Source: JBBRHQ01 sp963840235 (GTDB taxonomy: Bacteria; Actinomycetota; Thermoleophilia; Solirubrobacterales; 70-9). From it: a DNA stretch of 64,000 bases. The stretch's first letter is position 1, and each line of letters opens with the position of its first letter. This document shows, piece by piece, positions 24,349-32,488 of this stretch. Made by a program: the position numbers and the translations under genes. Below the pieces are notes generated by a model, which had not been told where the DNA came from, searched no databases, and was given only the letters and a program-made list of their open reading frames with translations. Where the stretch lies: the NCBI GenBank assembly GCA_963840235.1, contig CAWIYC010000008.1, positions 62,001-126,000 on the forward strand. The letters are read 5' to 3'.

Positions 24349-24702
24349 TCAAGATTCACGCGCCTTCGGTTCGAAGAGATGCAGTCGGTCTAGCTGATCG
24401 AAATCTTGGGCCGCCCAGGCATAGCGCAGTCCCCCCTTCCGATTCAAACCTGCGTCGGGGGTGACGAACAGGCGCCGTGAGTTGTCGTTCAGCTGATCGA
24501 CGCGCTCGACCATCTGAGCTGGCACGCGCCACTCGCTGTTGACGGATCGGCCCTCCACCCTATGAATGCACTTGCCGGTGAATTCCTCGCCACGCGGCGA
24601 GGGAGACTCCCAGCGACGCAGGAAGAAGTTGAGCCGGGTGCGGGCCTCGACTTCGTCGTTTCCCGATCTCCCACGATCGAGAAGCTCCTCGATCGCGTGC
24701 AC
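24349..24702 (-). CDS. hypothetical protein, divergent from lipase
   Basis: A 117-aa frame from GTG 24702 with reasonable codon use and mixed composition: AIEELLDRGRSGNDEVEART, then FFLRRWESPSPRGEEFTGK, and RRLFVTPDAGLNRKGGLRY. No family is recognised. The frame stays open far upstream, but there it is antisense to the lipase gene. The lower GC content of this stretch and the absence of another plausible gene in 24.3-24.7 kb favour it being real. Confidence 0.45.
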   Translation of the reverse strand: MHAIEELLDRGRSGNDEVEARTRLNFFLRRWESPSPRGEEFTGKCIHRVEGRSVNSEWRVPAQMVERVDQLNDNSRRLFVTPDAGLNRKGGLRYAWAAQDFDQLDRLHLFEPKARES

Positions 24703-24756
24703 CTCGTCGAAGAACCCGTCGCGCTGTGAGCGCCGGTCATTAGTAGGCTGCGATCG

Positions 24757-25689
24757 ATGCGCGGCGCCCGCGCGACGATATCCGTCGTATTGGCGATTGC
24801 CGCCCCTCTCGTCAGCGCCTGCGGAGGGGACGGCGATCCTTCCTCGGCCACGGCCCGGTACTCCGTTCCCACGGCGAAGCTTGACCGCGAGCTTGCCTGC
24901 AAGGGGGGCAAGGACAAGCTCAGCGGTGAGAAGAAGCTCGACCCGGTTCTGCTTGTCCCCGGCACAACTACCCGCGAGCAGGATTGGGGACCGAACTACT
25001 GGCGCGCTCTTCCCGATCGCGGCTTTGAGGTCTGCTGGGTGCAATTGCCAGACGTCTTTGGCGACATCCAAACCTCGGCGGAGTACATAGCTCGCGCGGT
25101 CGAGGTTATGCATGAGGCGACCGGAGAACAGATTGACGTGGTGGGACACAGCCAAGGTGGCGTATCGCAGCGCTGGGCTATCAAGTGGTTCCCGGCGGGC
25201 GCCTTCGTGGACGATCAGATCGCGCTCGCAGCACCGAATCACGGAGCCGTCATTGCCGACAGGGAGACAGCCGGGGGAAAGGCCCCTGAGTTCGCCTGGC
25301 AGTTTCGCACCGATGCAAACTTCATCCGCGTTCTGAACCGCGGCGACGAATCGCCTGGATCGGCGGACTACACCAGCATCTATTCGAAGACCGACGAGGT
25401 CCTGCAGTCGGTCGTGACGCCACGCGTCGATCAAGGGACGAACATTCTTCTGCAGGACCTATGCGCGGGACGCCGGGTGAGCCATATCGCGATCGTTAGC
25501 GACGACGTGGCCTACAGGCTTGTAATCGACGCGCTGAGCCACGCGGGCACCGCGGATCCCGATAGGGCCGGTGTCGATTGCGCCGCCGACAAGCTCCCCG
25601 GCGCGGGAGATATCCCGCCGGAAGACCCGAAAATCGACTTTCACATCAGCGACCACGAGCCGCCGTTGAGCCCCTACGCCCGAGGATAG
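24757..25689 (+). CDS. lipase-like alpha/beta-hydrolase lipoprotein
   Basis: A 310-aa exported protein with signal peptide and lipobox LVSAC. The mature part has the class-2-lipase/triacylglycerol-lipase pattern: PVLLVPGTTTREQDWGPNYW (oxyanion region), nucleophile elbow VVGHSQGG, IALAAPNHGA, and a late HIAIVSDD plus HISDHEPP supplying acid and histidine candidates. It is probably anchored outside the membrane and hydrolyses esters or lipids. GC content is lower than in neighbouring genes. Confidence 0.82.
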   Translation: MRGARATISVVLAIAAPLVSACGGDGDPSSATARYSVPTAKLDRELACKGGKDKLSGEKKLDPVLLVPGTTTREQDWGPNYWRALPDRGFEVCWVQLPDVFGDIQTSAEYIARAVEVMHEATGEQIDVVGHSQGGVSQRWAIKWFPAGAFVDDQIALAAPNHGAVIADRETAGGKAPEFAWQFRTDANFIRVLNRGDESPGSADYTSIYSKTDEVLQSVVTPRVDQGTNILLQDLCAGRRVSHIAIVSDDVAYRLVIDALSHAGTADPDRAGVDCAADKLPGAGDIPPEDPKIDFHISDHEPPLSPYARG

Positions 25690-25992
25690 GGCACCAGCCG
25701 CGAGCGTCGATGGAGGGACGCACCGCCCTCCTCTAGGTATCGGTGGACGTGGGGCAGCACAGAGCCGCCCCGGGGGTTCAGGGGGTTGTCAATGTGTTCG
25801 CCCCCACCTTGCGTTGTCCGGGTTCCGGAGTACCGCGCAATTCCGACAGGGTTGGCTCTGCCGCCCCTTGATCGTGGGATTTTCCGGTTTCACCCAGGGC
25901 TGGCGTTGCCGCCGCTGACGTCACGGTCCGACGACACGTTTTCCGGGGACGGACCTCGGTGGGGTCAAACCCGCTCGCGATAGCCTTTCGTC
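25690..25992. other. intergenic stretch without recognised gene
   Basis: About 300 bp between the lipase gene and the DksA/TraR-like gene. Composition is less GC-rich. Short frames here lack coding character. A TAGCCT hexamer at about 25981-25986, 6 bp before the next ATG, could be a -10 element for a leaderless or very short-leader transcript; I see nothing else. Confidence 0.5.
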
Positions 25993-26310
25993 ATGGATTC
26001 TGACCGCGCCCGCCAGCTGCTCGTCGCCGAACGGACCCGGATCGAGGAGGCGGTCGCAGGTCTCGAAGAGTCCGAGGCAAACAGGGACGAGCCAGGCGAC
26101 GAAGGCTCGGAGAATCTCTACCAGGCTGAGTTCGACGCAGGCCGCGCCGAAGATTTGGCCAAGGAGCTTGCTGCTGTCGAGCGTGCCGAGGCGCGGCTGG
26201 CCGCGGGGACGTACGGACTCTCGGTGGAGAGCGGCGAGCCAATCCCGGACGAACGACTCGAGGCTTTCCCGACTGCTGAACACACCGTCGAGGAGCTCGG
26301 CGAGCGATGA
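25993..26310 (+). CDS. DksA/TraR-family protein lacking the zinc-finger cysteines
   Basis: A 105-aa protein. The N-terminal coiled-coil (RARQLLVAERTRIEEAVAGL, then ANRDEPGDEGSENLYQAEFD) and the C-terminal GTYGLSVESGEPIPDERLEA match DksA/TraR, where the second part normally reads GTYG-x-C-x2-CGE-PI. Both CxxC pairs are absent here (Ser/Glu in place). It may bind the RNA polymerase secondary channel, as DksA does, without zinc. It stands alone between non-coding stretches. Confidence 0.8.
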   Translation: MDSDRARQLLVAERTRIEEAVAGLEESEANRDEPGDEGSENLYQAEFDAGRAEDLAKELAAVERAEARLAAGTYGLSVESGEPIPDERLEAFPTAEHTVEELGER

Positions 26311-26638
26311 TGGAGCGCTGCGGCCGGCGTTGGGCAAGGCCCCGCGCGATCCCGAGGAACTCGAAGCGTCAACCGGGCCGGCGGATGGCGAGATCTCCGC
26401 AGGACGAGGCTGGGCTAACAACCAGCCTGAGGACTTCCCCGCCGGGTCACCGTCGACGCGCCCGGGCACAGCGGGAGGTGCTCCCCAGCGCCTGCGTCGA
26501 GGAGTGGGTGAGTGAACTTGGCTCGGACAAGTCCACGGGCGGTTCACCCAGCCCGGAGCGCGGCCGATCACTGCACAGCAGGGCTGGCGGACCGCCGTAG
26601 CGGGCGGTGACCCGAGAGTTTCCAGCCGCGCGTCTCCG
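26311..26638. other. intergenic stretch without recognised gene
   Basis: About 330 bp between the DksA-like gene and the convergent propeller gene. Open frames across it have no plausible protein composition. I see no hairpin with a T-run, RNA gene or repeat. Confidence 0.5.
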
Positions 26639-28510
26639 TCAGATCCTGAAGCTTTTCTTCGCCGGAGAGGGATCGCTGAGGCCCCGGGGGTTCCGCGCCT
26701 TGACCCTGAAGGTGTGGCTGCCCTTGGCCAGGCTCGTGTAGGCCTTCGGCGAGGCGCACGCCTTGAAGGCCCCGCCGTCGAAGCTGCAGCGGAAGCTCGA
26801 GCCGCGCTGCGGGGAGGAGAACCTGAAGATCGCCTTCCGCCTGCCGCGGATGAGGTTCGCCGAACGGATCGTCGTCTGCGGCGCCCTCGGGCCGTAGACC
26901 GCCACGCCGACGATCGGGCTACCGGAGGTGATGACCCTCCGATCGGCGCCGGAGCCGTTGAGATTGGCCCGGCCGATCGTGCCGGCGAAGTAGCTCGACC
27001 AATAAAGGCGGCGGGCGTCGACCGCGACGCCCCACGGGCTGCCGGCACGTCGGATGAAACGCTGGTCCACCCCGGTGCCGTCGAGTTTGGCGCGGCCGAT
27101 CGTGCTGGTGGCGTAGTTCGCCCAGTAGATGTGATCGGCGTCGACGGCGACGCCCTCCGGGGTGGCGGCCCCGCTGATGAAGCTCTGGTCCACCCCGGAG
27201 CCGTCGAGGTTGGCGCGGCCGATCGTGCCCGTGCTCTCGTTTGCCCAGTAGATGTGCTTGGCGTCGACCGCGACGCCCTGCGGGCTCACCGCGCCCTTGA
27301 TGTATTTCTGGTCGACCTGCGTGCCGTCGCGGTTGGCGCGGCCGATCGTGCCCCGGTCATAGGCTCCGGGGCGTCCGGTATTGGCCCAGTAGACGTGGCG
27401 GGCGTCGGTTGCGACCCCCCCGGGATGATTGGCACCGGTGATGAAGTCATTCTGGAGGCCGGTGCCGTCTGGATTTGCGCGCTCGATGGCTCCGGTGGAG
27501 GCGTTGGCCCAGTAGAGGTGACCGGCATCTGCCGCGATGTCCCGTCCCGTTCCGTAGTTCCCGAATGAGGTGAAGCTCTGATCCACCCCGGTGCCGTCGA
27601 GATCGGCGCGGGCGATCGTGCCGGTGCCAGTCGCCCAGTAGACGTGGCCGGCGTCGACCGCGACGCCGTGCGAGCGGCTGTTGCCGGTGATGAAGCTCTG
27701 GTTTGCGAGCGTGCCGTCGAGTTTGGCGCGGCCGATCGTGTTCGTGCCGCCGTTCGACCAGTAGACGTAGGCGTTATCGACCGCCATGCCGTTGATCGAG
27801 CCGTATGGGGAGCCGATTCCGGTGGTGAAACTCTGGTCGACCCCTGTACCGTCGAGGTTGGCGCGGCCGATCGCGGCGTAGTTCGTCCAGTAGAGGTGGC
27901 CGGCGTCGACCGCGACTCCGAACGGGTGGCTTGCCCCGCTGATGAAGCTCTGGTCGACCCCGGTGCCGTCGAGGTTGGCGCGGCCGATCGTGCCCGTGCC
28001 GTGGTTCACCCAGTAGATGTGGCCGGCGTCGACCGCGACGCCCCACGGGCCCCTGCCACCGCTGATGAAGCTCTGGTCCACCCCGGTGCCGTCGAGATTG
28101 GCGCGGCCGATCGTGCCCGTGTAGTTCGTCCAGTAGATGTGGCCGGCGTAAATCGCGACGTCCTGCGGGTTGCCGGCGCCGCTGATCAAGCTCTCTGCAA
28201 CGCCGGTGCCGTCGGTGTTGGCGCGGGCGATCGTGCCCGAACCGGTCGCCCAGTAGACGTGGCCGGCGTCAACCGCCACGCCGCGCGGGTCGGCATCGGG
28301 AACCAAGTCGTGGTTAACGGCGGCGCCGCCCAGGTTCCCGTGGCCCACCGCGCCGCCGTGGGTCCAGTAGACGCCGTAGGCCTCGGCGCGGGGGGCGAGA
28401 GCCAGGGCGTAGGTGAGGGATGCCGCGATCAGTGCCGAAGCGACGGCAACGCCCAGGGGGAGCGAGCGCACCTCCTTGCCTGAATTCGCGGTTCCGTTCA
28501 GCTTCGCCAT
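26639..28510 (-). CDS. exported 12-repeat YWTD-type beta-propeller protein
   Basis: A 623-aa protein. The ATG at 28510 follows GAGGGGC by 6 bp and gives a signal peptide ending RAEAYG. Then come about 12 repeats of about 42 residues with the pattern GTIGRANLDGTGVDQSFISG followed by GVAVDAGHIYW, as in LDL-receptor YWTD/NHL propellers; twelve suits two six-bladed propellers. The last about 80 residues form a separate Ig-like module (FRFSSPQRGSSFRCSFDGG) common in exported proteins of Thermoleophilia. Probably a surface-binding protein; the ligand is unknown. Confidence 0.83.
   Translation of the reverse strand: MAKLNGTANSGKEVRSLPLGVAVASALIAASLTYALALAPRAEAYGVYWTHGGAVGHGNLGGAAVNHDLVPDADPRGVAVDAGHVYWATGSGTIARANTDGTGVAESLISGAGNPQDVAIYAGHIYWTNYTGTIGRANLDGTGVDQSFISGGRGPWGVAVDAGHIYWVNHGTGTIGRANLDGTGVDQSFISGASHPFGVAVDAGHLYWTNYAAIGRANLDGTGVDQSFTTGIGSPYGSINGMAVDNAYVYWSNGGTNTIGRAKLDGTLANQSFITGNSRSHGVAVDAGHVYWATGTGTIARADLDGTGVDQSFTSFGNYGTGRDIAADAGHLYWANASTGAIERANPDGTGLQNDFITGANHPGGVATDARHVYWANTGRPGAYDRGTIGRANRDGTQVDQKYIKGAVSPQGVAVDAKHIYWANESTGTIGRANLDGSGVDQSFISGAATPEGVAVDADHIYWANYATSTIGRAKLDGTGVDQRFIRRAGSPWGVAVDARRLYWSSYFAGTIGRANLNGSGADRRVITSGSPIVGVAVYGPRAPQTTIRSANLIRGRRKAIFRFSSPQRGSSFRCSFDGGAFKACASPKAYTSLAKGSHTFRVKARNPRGLSDPSPAKKSFRI
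26890..28375 (-). repeat. tandem array of about 12 units of about 126-130 bp
   Basis: The propeller gene is built from tandem units of about 42-45 codons. Several units are almost identical at DNA level around the block encoding TIGRANLDGTGVDQSFISG, suggesting recent duplication or gene conversion. The first unit (VNHDLVPDADPRG) and the last (ADRRVITSGSPIVG) are the most diverged. Confidence 0.75.
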
Positions 28511-28745
28511 TTTCTTGCCCCTCGGCGGCGGCCCCTCGGCGGCGCGAGGGAATCGGGGTGCGTGGGATTCCCCAGTTGGAGATCTCGCCCTGCCTCGGCG
28601 AGAGCGCACCGAGATAAGAACATAGTTCCGACGCATTCAGACCGCACGCTGCCGTAAGTGACAAGCCCCGACGGGCCGCCGACCATCGGTTGACCTTCAG
28701 CCTCGACCCCTAGCCCAGCCCCGCGCGCGGATACGCTCAGCCGCG

Positions 28746-29696
28746 ATGCGGGTTCTCGTCGTCACCAATTTCGAGCCGGACCCGTCGGCTCCCCAGCGAG
28801 GACGCTGGGTCACCGACCAGGTCGAGGAGGTGCGGCGGCGCGGGATCGATGTCGAGGTCTTCAGCTTCCCCATGGGCCGGCGTGAGTACTTGCCGGCGAC
28901 CCGGCGACTGCGCGGCCTGCTGCGGCAGGGGAGATTCGACCTCGTCCACGCCCATTACGGTCTCGCGGGCTGGTGCGCGAAGCTCGCCGGGGCCAGGCCG
29001 CTTCTGGTCACCTTCCACGGCACCGACGTCCGCCACCCCGTGGTCGGGGCGATGTCGCGCCGGCTCGCCCACCGGATCGACCTCGGCGCCGGGGTCTCGC
29101 GAGCGCTTTTCCGGGCCGAGGGAGGGCGCCCCGGGCTGCCCCGGATACCGGGTGCAACCGCGATCCTCCCCTGCGGGCTCGACCTCTCGCGCTTCGCCCC
29201 CGTCCCCCGCCGCGAGGCGCGTCACGGCCTCGGCCTCGACCCCGACGGGCGCTATCTCCTGTTCCCCGCCAACCCCGACCGGGAGGAGAAGCGCCACGAC
29301 CGTGCGGTCGCGGTTGCCGTCGCCTCCGGCGCGACCCTTCTCACCGGCGGGGACATCGATCCCGATCAGATGCCGCTCTGGCTCAACGCCGCCAACGCCG
29401 TCCTGGTCACCTCCGACAACGAGGGCTTCGGGCTGGCTTGCCTGGAGGGGCTGGCCTGCAACGTGCCGGTCCTCTCAACCGCGGTCGGGATCGCCCCCAA
29501 CGCACTCGCCGGGATCGACGGATGTCTTTGCGCCGACTACGACACCGGGCGCTGGGCCGAGGCCCTGGCGCCCCACCTCACCGCCGCCGATCCCCGAATC
29601 GAAGGGGTCGCGCGGGCCGAGAAATTCTCGGCCGGGCGGATGGCTGAGAGGGTGGTGACCGCCTATCGCGAGATCCTCGGTAATGATGGGGTCTGA
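28746..29696 (+). CDS. glycosyltransferase (GT4-like)
   Basis: A 316-aa GT-B fold enzyme. MRVLVVTNFEPDPSAPQRG is a typical N-terminal domain start, DLVHAHYGLAGW and LLVTFHGTDVRHP follow, and the C-terminal nucleotide-sugar domain shows VLVTSDNEGFGLACLEGLAC with the E-x7-E pattern. It is expected to transfer a sugar to a lipid or polysaccharide at the membrane. It lies 11 bp before the coiled-coil protein gene. The donor and acceptor are unknown. Confidence 0.88.
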   Translation: MRVLVVTNFEPDPSAPQRGRWVTDQVEEVRRRGIDVEVFSFPMGRREYLPATRRLRGLLRQGRFDLVHAHYGLAGWCAKLAGARPLLVTFHGTDVRHPVVGAMSRRLAHRIDLGAGVSRALFRAEGGRPGLPRIPGATAILPCGLDLSRFAPVPRREARHGLGLDPDGRYLLFPANPDREEKRHDRAVAVAVASGATLLTGGDIDPDQMPLWLNAANAVLVTSDNEGFGLACLEGLACNVPVLSTAVGIAPNALAGIDGCLCADYDTGRWAEALAPHLTAADPRIEGVARAEKFSAGRMAERVVTAYREILGNDGV

Positions 29697-29707
29697 GGAG
29701 ATGAGAA

Positions 29708-31126
29708 ATGGCTAGGAAGGGATCCCTCAAGCGCAAGCTGCGCACGCTCTCCGAGCGCCAGGCGCAGGAGCGCCGCGACCTCGGCGCCGCGGTGCTGGGG
29801 ATGTTCCGCGCCGACGAGCTTGACTCCGAGGCGATCTCCTCCGCAGCCGAGAAGCTGAAGCAGACTGCGGCCGAGATCGCGGAGACCGAGGAGGCGCTCG
29901 GCCTCGACTCCGGGGCAGCTGTCGAGGGGGCAGCTGCGGGGGAGACGGCCGAGGCCAAGGACGAGGCAGCCGGGAAGAAGGGGGATCCGCGCCCGGCGCC
30001 GGTCGCCGAGCCGCAAACCGAGGTGCACCCGGCGGCCGGCCGGGAGGCGGAAGCGGGTCGGCAGCCGGAGCCCGCTGTCCCCGAGACCGAGGAGTTCGTC
30101 GCCAAGGCAGCTCCCGGACCGGTGTCCGGACGCGTGGACCTCGGGCCGGAGTCGAAGCGGGAACCGGAGCCCGCGGCCGAGGCCGTGGAAGCCGAGCCTC
30201 AGCCGGAGGAGGAAGCAGGGCCGGAGGAGGAAGCCGGGCCGGAGGCAGAGGCCGGGCCGGAGACCCCGCCGGAAAGGGTTGAGACTCCTCCACGGGCGGC
30301 GGAGGCCGACGAGCGCTCGGCGGCGGCGATGATCGCGCTGGAGCAGGACCTCGAGCGCGCGCAGGAGCGCGCCGGGCAGGCCCTGGAGGCGCTCAGGGAC
30401 CAGCTCGAGGAGGCCCAGGCCCGAGCCGACCGGGCCGAGGAGCAATCGAAGCTGCAGCAGGCCGAGAACCGAACGGCGGCGGCGGAGTGGCTCCGCGGCC
30501 AGGCCGAGGCGATGCGGCGCGAAGCCGAGCGCCAGGTCCGGGAGGAGCTGGCCGCCTCAACTGGTCCCACCTCCCCTGCCGCGAAGCCGGCGGCGGCGCG
30601 GCCGCAATCGAGCGCTGCGGCCGAGAAGGCGCTGGCCGAGATGACCGAGCGCTCGAACGAGGCAAACGCCCGCGCCCAGGAGGCCGATCGCAGGCTCTCC
30701 GAGGCAACGGCCGAGGCCGAGGCGCGGGGGCGGCGCGAGGCTGAGACCCGGCTCTCAAAGGAGCTGCGGGCCCGCGAGGAGGAGTTGCAGCAGGAGCGCC
30801 AGGCGAAGGCGCGGGCGCTCGGGGCCGCGGAGAAGCGCCTGTCCGAGATCGAGGCCCACGTCGCCGAGGCCGAGCGCCGCGCCGCTGCGGCCGAGAGCGC
30901 CGAGGAGACCCCCGCGGCCGCGGCCGCGGCGGGGGGCGGCCGCACCAGCCTCAACCTGGCGACTTTCGACCAGCTGCGCGAGCTGGGGCTGTCACCGACC
31001 CAGGCCAACCGGGTGATCGCCTACCGGGAGCGGCTCGGCGGCTACAAGGCGATCGACGACCTCAGACAGGTGCCGGGAATGCCGCAAGCGCTCGTCGCCG
31101 ACCTGCGCGAGAAACTGGAGCTCTAG
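29708..31126 (+). CDS. coiled-coil protein with C-terminal helix-hairpin-helix
   Basis: A 472-aa highly charged protein. Residues 1-65 are a basic-to-acidic helical start (MARKGSLKRKLRTLSERQAQ), 65-205 are Glu/Pro/Ala-rich and probably disordered, 205-400 are long heptad-like coiled coil rich in Ala/Glu/Arg, and the last about 65 residues are a ComEA-type HhH domain (SLNLATFDQLRELGLSPTQA ... LRQVPGMPQALVADL). The HhH suggests DNA binding or a scaffold role. It directly follows the glycosyltransferase and abuts the next gene. Confidence 0.72.
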   Translation: MARKGSLKRKLRTLSERQAQERRDLGAAVLGMFRADELDSEAISSAAEKLKQTAAEIAETEEALGLDSGAAVEGAAAGETAEAKDEAAGKKGDPRPAPVAEPQTEVHPAAGREAEAGRQPEPAVPETEEFVAKAAPGPVSGRVDLGPESKREPEPAAEAVEAEPQPEEEAGPEEEAGPEAEAGPETPPERVETPPRAAEADERSAAAMIALEQDLERAQERAGQALEALRDQLEEAQARADRAEEQSKLQQAENRTAAAEWLRGQAEAMRREAERQVREELAASTGPTSPAAKPAAARPQSSAAAEKALAEMTERSNEANARAQEADRRLSEATAEAEARGRREAETRLSKELRAREEELQQERQAKARALGAAEKRLSEIEAHVAEAERRAAAAESAEETPAAAAAAGGGRTSLNLATFDQLRELGLSPTQANRVIAYRERLGGYKAIDDLRQVPGMPQALVADLREKLEL

Positions 31127-31447
31127 ATGGGTCTGTTCGGCGGCAACAAGCAGAAGCAGAGTTCGCGCGAGCGCAGCGAGCTCCGCAGCCACCTCCGCGA
31201 ACTCGGAGAGCTGCGCGAGGAGAAGCTGCGTGAGCTGGGCGAGGCGGCCGCCGCGATGGAGGCCGCCGGCAAGATCGACCGCGAGCGCCTCTGGGCGAAG
31301 GCGGCGGAGGCGGCCTCGGTCGAGGACGAGGCCGAGCTGGTGCACCGCGGCCTCAAGGAGAAGCTGACGATCGCGCAGCTCGAGGAACTCGCCCGGACGG
31401 GCACTCCCGGCTCCGGCGACTCAGACGAGGGTCCAGCGCCCTCCTAG
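31127..31447 (+). CDS. small charged helical protein
   Basis: A 106-aa protein starting MGLFGGNKQKQSSRERSELR, mostly Glu/Arg/Ala helix, with a Pro/Ser/Gly tail. Its ATG immediately follows the TAG of the coiled-coil gene, so the two are surely co-translated. No family is recognised; the pattern suggests a helical partner of the preceding protein. Its end overlaps the convergent deacetylase gene by 27 bp. Confidence 0.65.
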   Translation: MGLFGGNKQKQSSRERSELRSHLRELGELREEKLRELGEAAAAMEAAGKIDRERLWAKAAEAASVEDEAELVHRGLKEKLTIAQLEELARTGTPGSGDSDEGPAPS

Positions 31448-32425
31448 GCTCCGGCGCCGTGTAGCGGCCGCCTCGGCCGGCGCCTGGCGCGGCGAGAGCG
31501 AGTGATCGGTGAAGCCGCGCAGGGTGGCGCTGACCGACGCGGCAAGGGCCGCCGGCGAATACCCGCCCTCGAGGCAGACGAGGACGCCGACCCCGAGTTC
31601 GGAGGCGAGGTCGCGAACCGTCGCCGACATCTCCGCGTAGGCGCCCTCGTCGAGCATGCACTCTGCCAGGGGGTCGTCGCGGTGGGCGTCATAGCCGGCC
31701 GAGACCGCGAGAAGGTCCGGCCGGTACTCGCGGGCGATCGGGACCAGCACCGTCTGCACGATCGCCAGGAATTCGTCCGGCCCGGCCCCCGGCGGCACCG
31801 GGCAGTTGACCGTGTAGCCCTCGCCGACGCCGGCCCCAGTCTCACCGGAATCGCCCGTCCCGGGGTAGAGCGGGCTCTGGTGGATGCTCGCGAACAGCAC
31901 CCGGTCGGACTCGTAGAAGACCTCCTGGGTCCCGTTGCCGTGATGGACGTCCCAGTCGATCACCATCACCCTCTCGGCACCGCACTCGGCGAGCGCGTGC
32001 GCCGCCGCGATCGCGATGTTGTTGAAGAGGCAGAACCCCATCGCCCGCTCGCGCTCGGCATGATGACCAGGCGGCCTGGTCCCGCAGAAGGCGAACCGCT
32101 CTCCGCCGGCCAGCAGCCGCCCGGCGGCGTCGGTTGCCCCGCCGGCCGCATGCAGAGCCGCCTCGTAGGAGGCAGGGCTGGCGATCGTGTCGAGGTCGAT
32201 CTTGCCACCGCCCCCTTCGGAGAGGCTCCTGATCATCTCGATGTGGGAGCGAGGGTGGACCCGCTCGACCTGACCGAGGCTCGCGGCCGGCGCTTCGACG
32301 AGGTCGAGGCCGTGCCAGCCCTCCGCCTCCAACAGCCCCTCGATCGCCCTGATCCGCCCGGCGTTCTCCGGGTGGGCGCCGGTGTCGTGCTCGAGGGAGA
32401 GGGGATGGCGGTAGTAGAGAGGCAC
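31421..32425 (-). CDS. histone deacetylase-family (acetoin-utilisation-type) hydrolase
   Basis: A 334-aa zinc amidohydrolase. The conserved marks are the substrate-channel RPPGHHAERERAMGFCLFNN, metal-binding DWDVHHGNGTQEVFY, ASIHQSPLYPGTGD and SAGYDAHRDDPLA, with LVCLEGGYS near the end. Bacterial members deacetylate acetylpolyamines, acetyl-CoA synthetase lysines or other acetyl-amines. GTG 32425 is chosen because the family N-terminus YYRHPLSLEHDTGAHPENAGR follows at once. It is divergent from nadB, 63 bp apart. Confidence 0.92.
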   Translation of the reverse strand: MPLYYRHPLSLEHDTGAHPENAGRIRAIEGLLEAEGWHGLDLVEAPAASLGQVERVHPRSHIEMIRSLSEGGGGKIDLDTIASPASYEAALHAAGGATDAAGRLLAGGERFAFCGTRPPGHHAERERAMGFCLFNNIAIAAAHALAECGAERVMVIDWDVHHGNGTQEVFYESDRVLFASIHQSPLYPGTGDSGETGAGVGEGYTVNCPVPPGAGPDEFLAIVQTVLVPIAREYRPDLLAVSAGYDAHRDDPLAECMLDEGAYAEMSATVRDLASELGVGVLVCLEGGYSPAALAASVSATLRGFTDHSLSPRQAPAEAAATRRRSLGGRWTLV

Positions 32426-32488
32426 CGCTATGGCAATCGGGTGCGGGGGGTCGCGGCGGCGATCATCCGGATACCGTAACCGTCGCAC

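Noticed and set aside
24703..25434. Upstream part of the minus-strand frame opposite the lipase gene
   Set aside because: The plus-strand lipase has signal peptide, GHSQGG and full family pattern; the opposite frame there has no recognisable content.
25786..25983. 65-codon frame in the gap before the DksA-like gene
   Set aside because: No ribosome site, no recognisable protein pattern and unusual amino-acid mix for this genome.
26307..26600. 97-codon plus-strand frame after the DksA-like gene
   Set aside because: Arg/Pro/Ser-rich composition with no domain and no ribosome-binding site; looks like random open frame.
26890..28375. CRISPR-like regular repeats
   Set aside because: The periodicity is in-frame and encodes propeller blades; units are about 128 bp, without short repeat/spacer structure.
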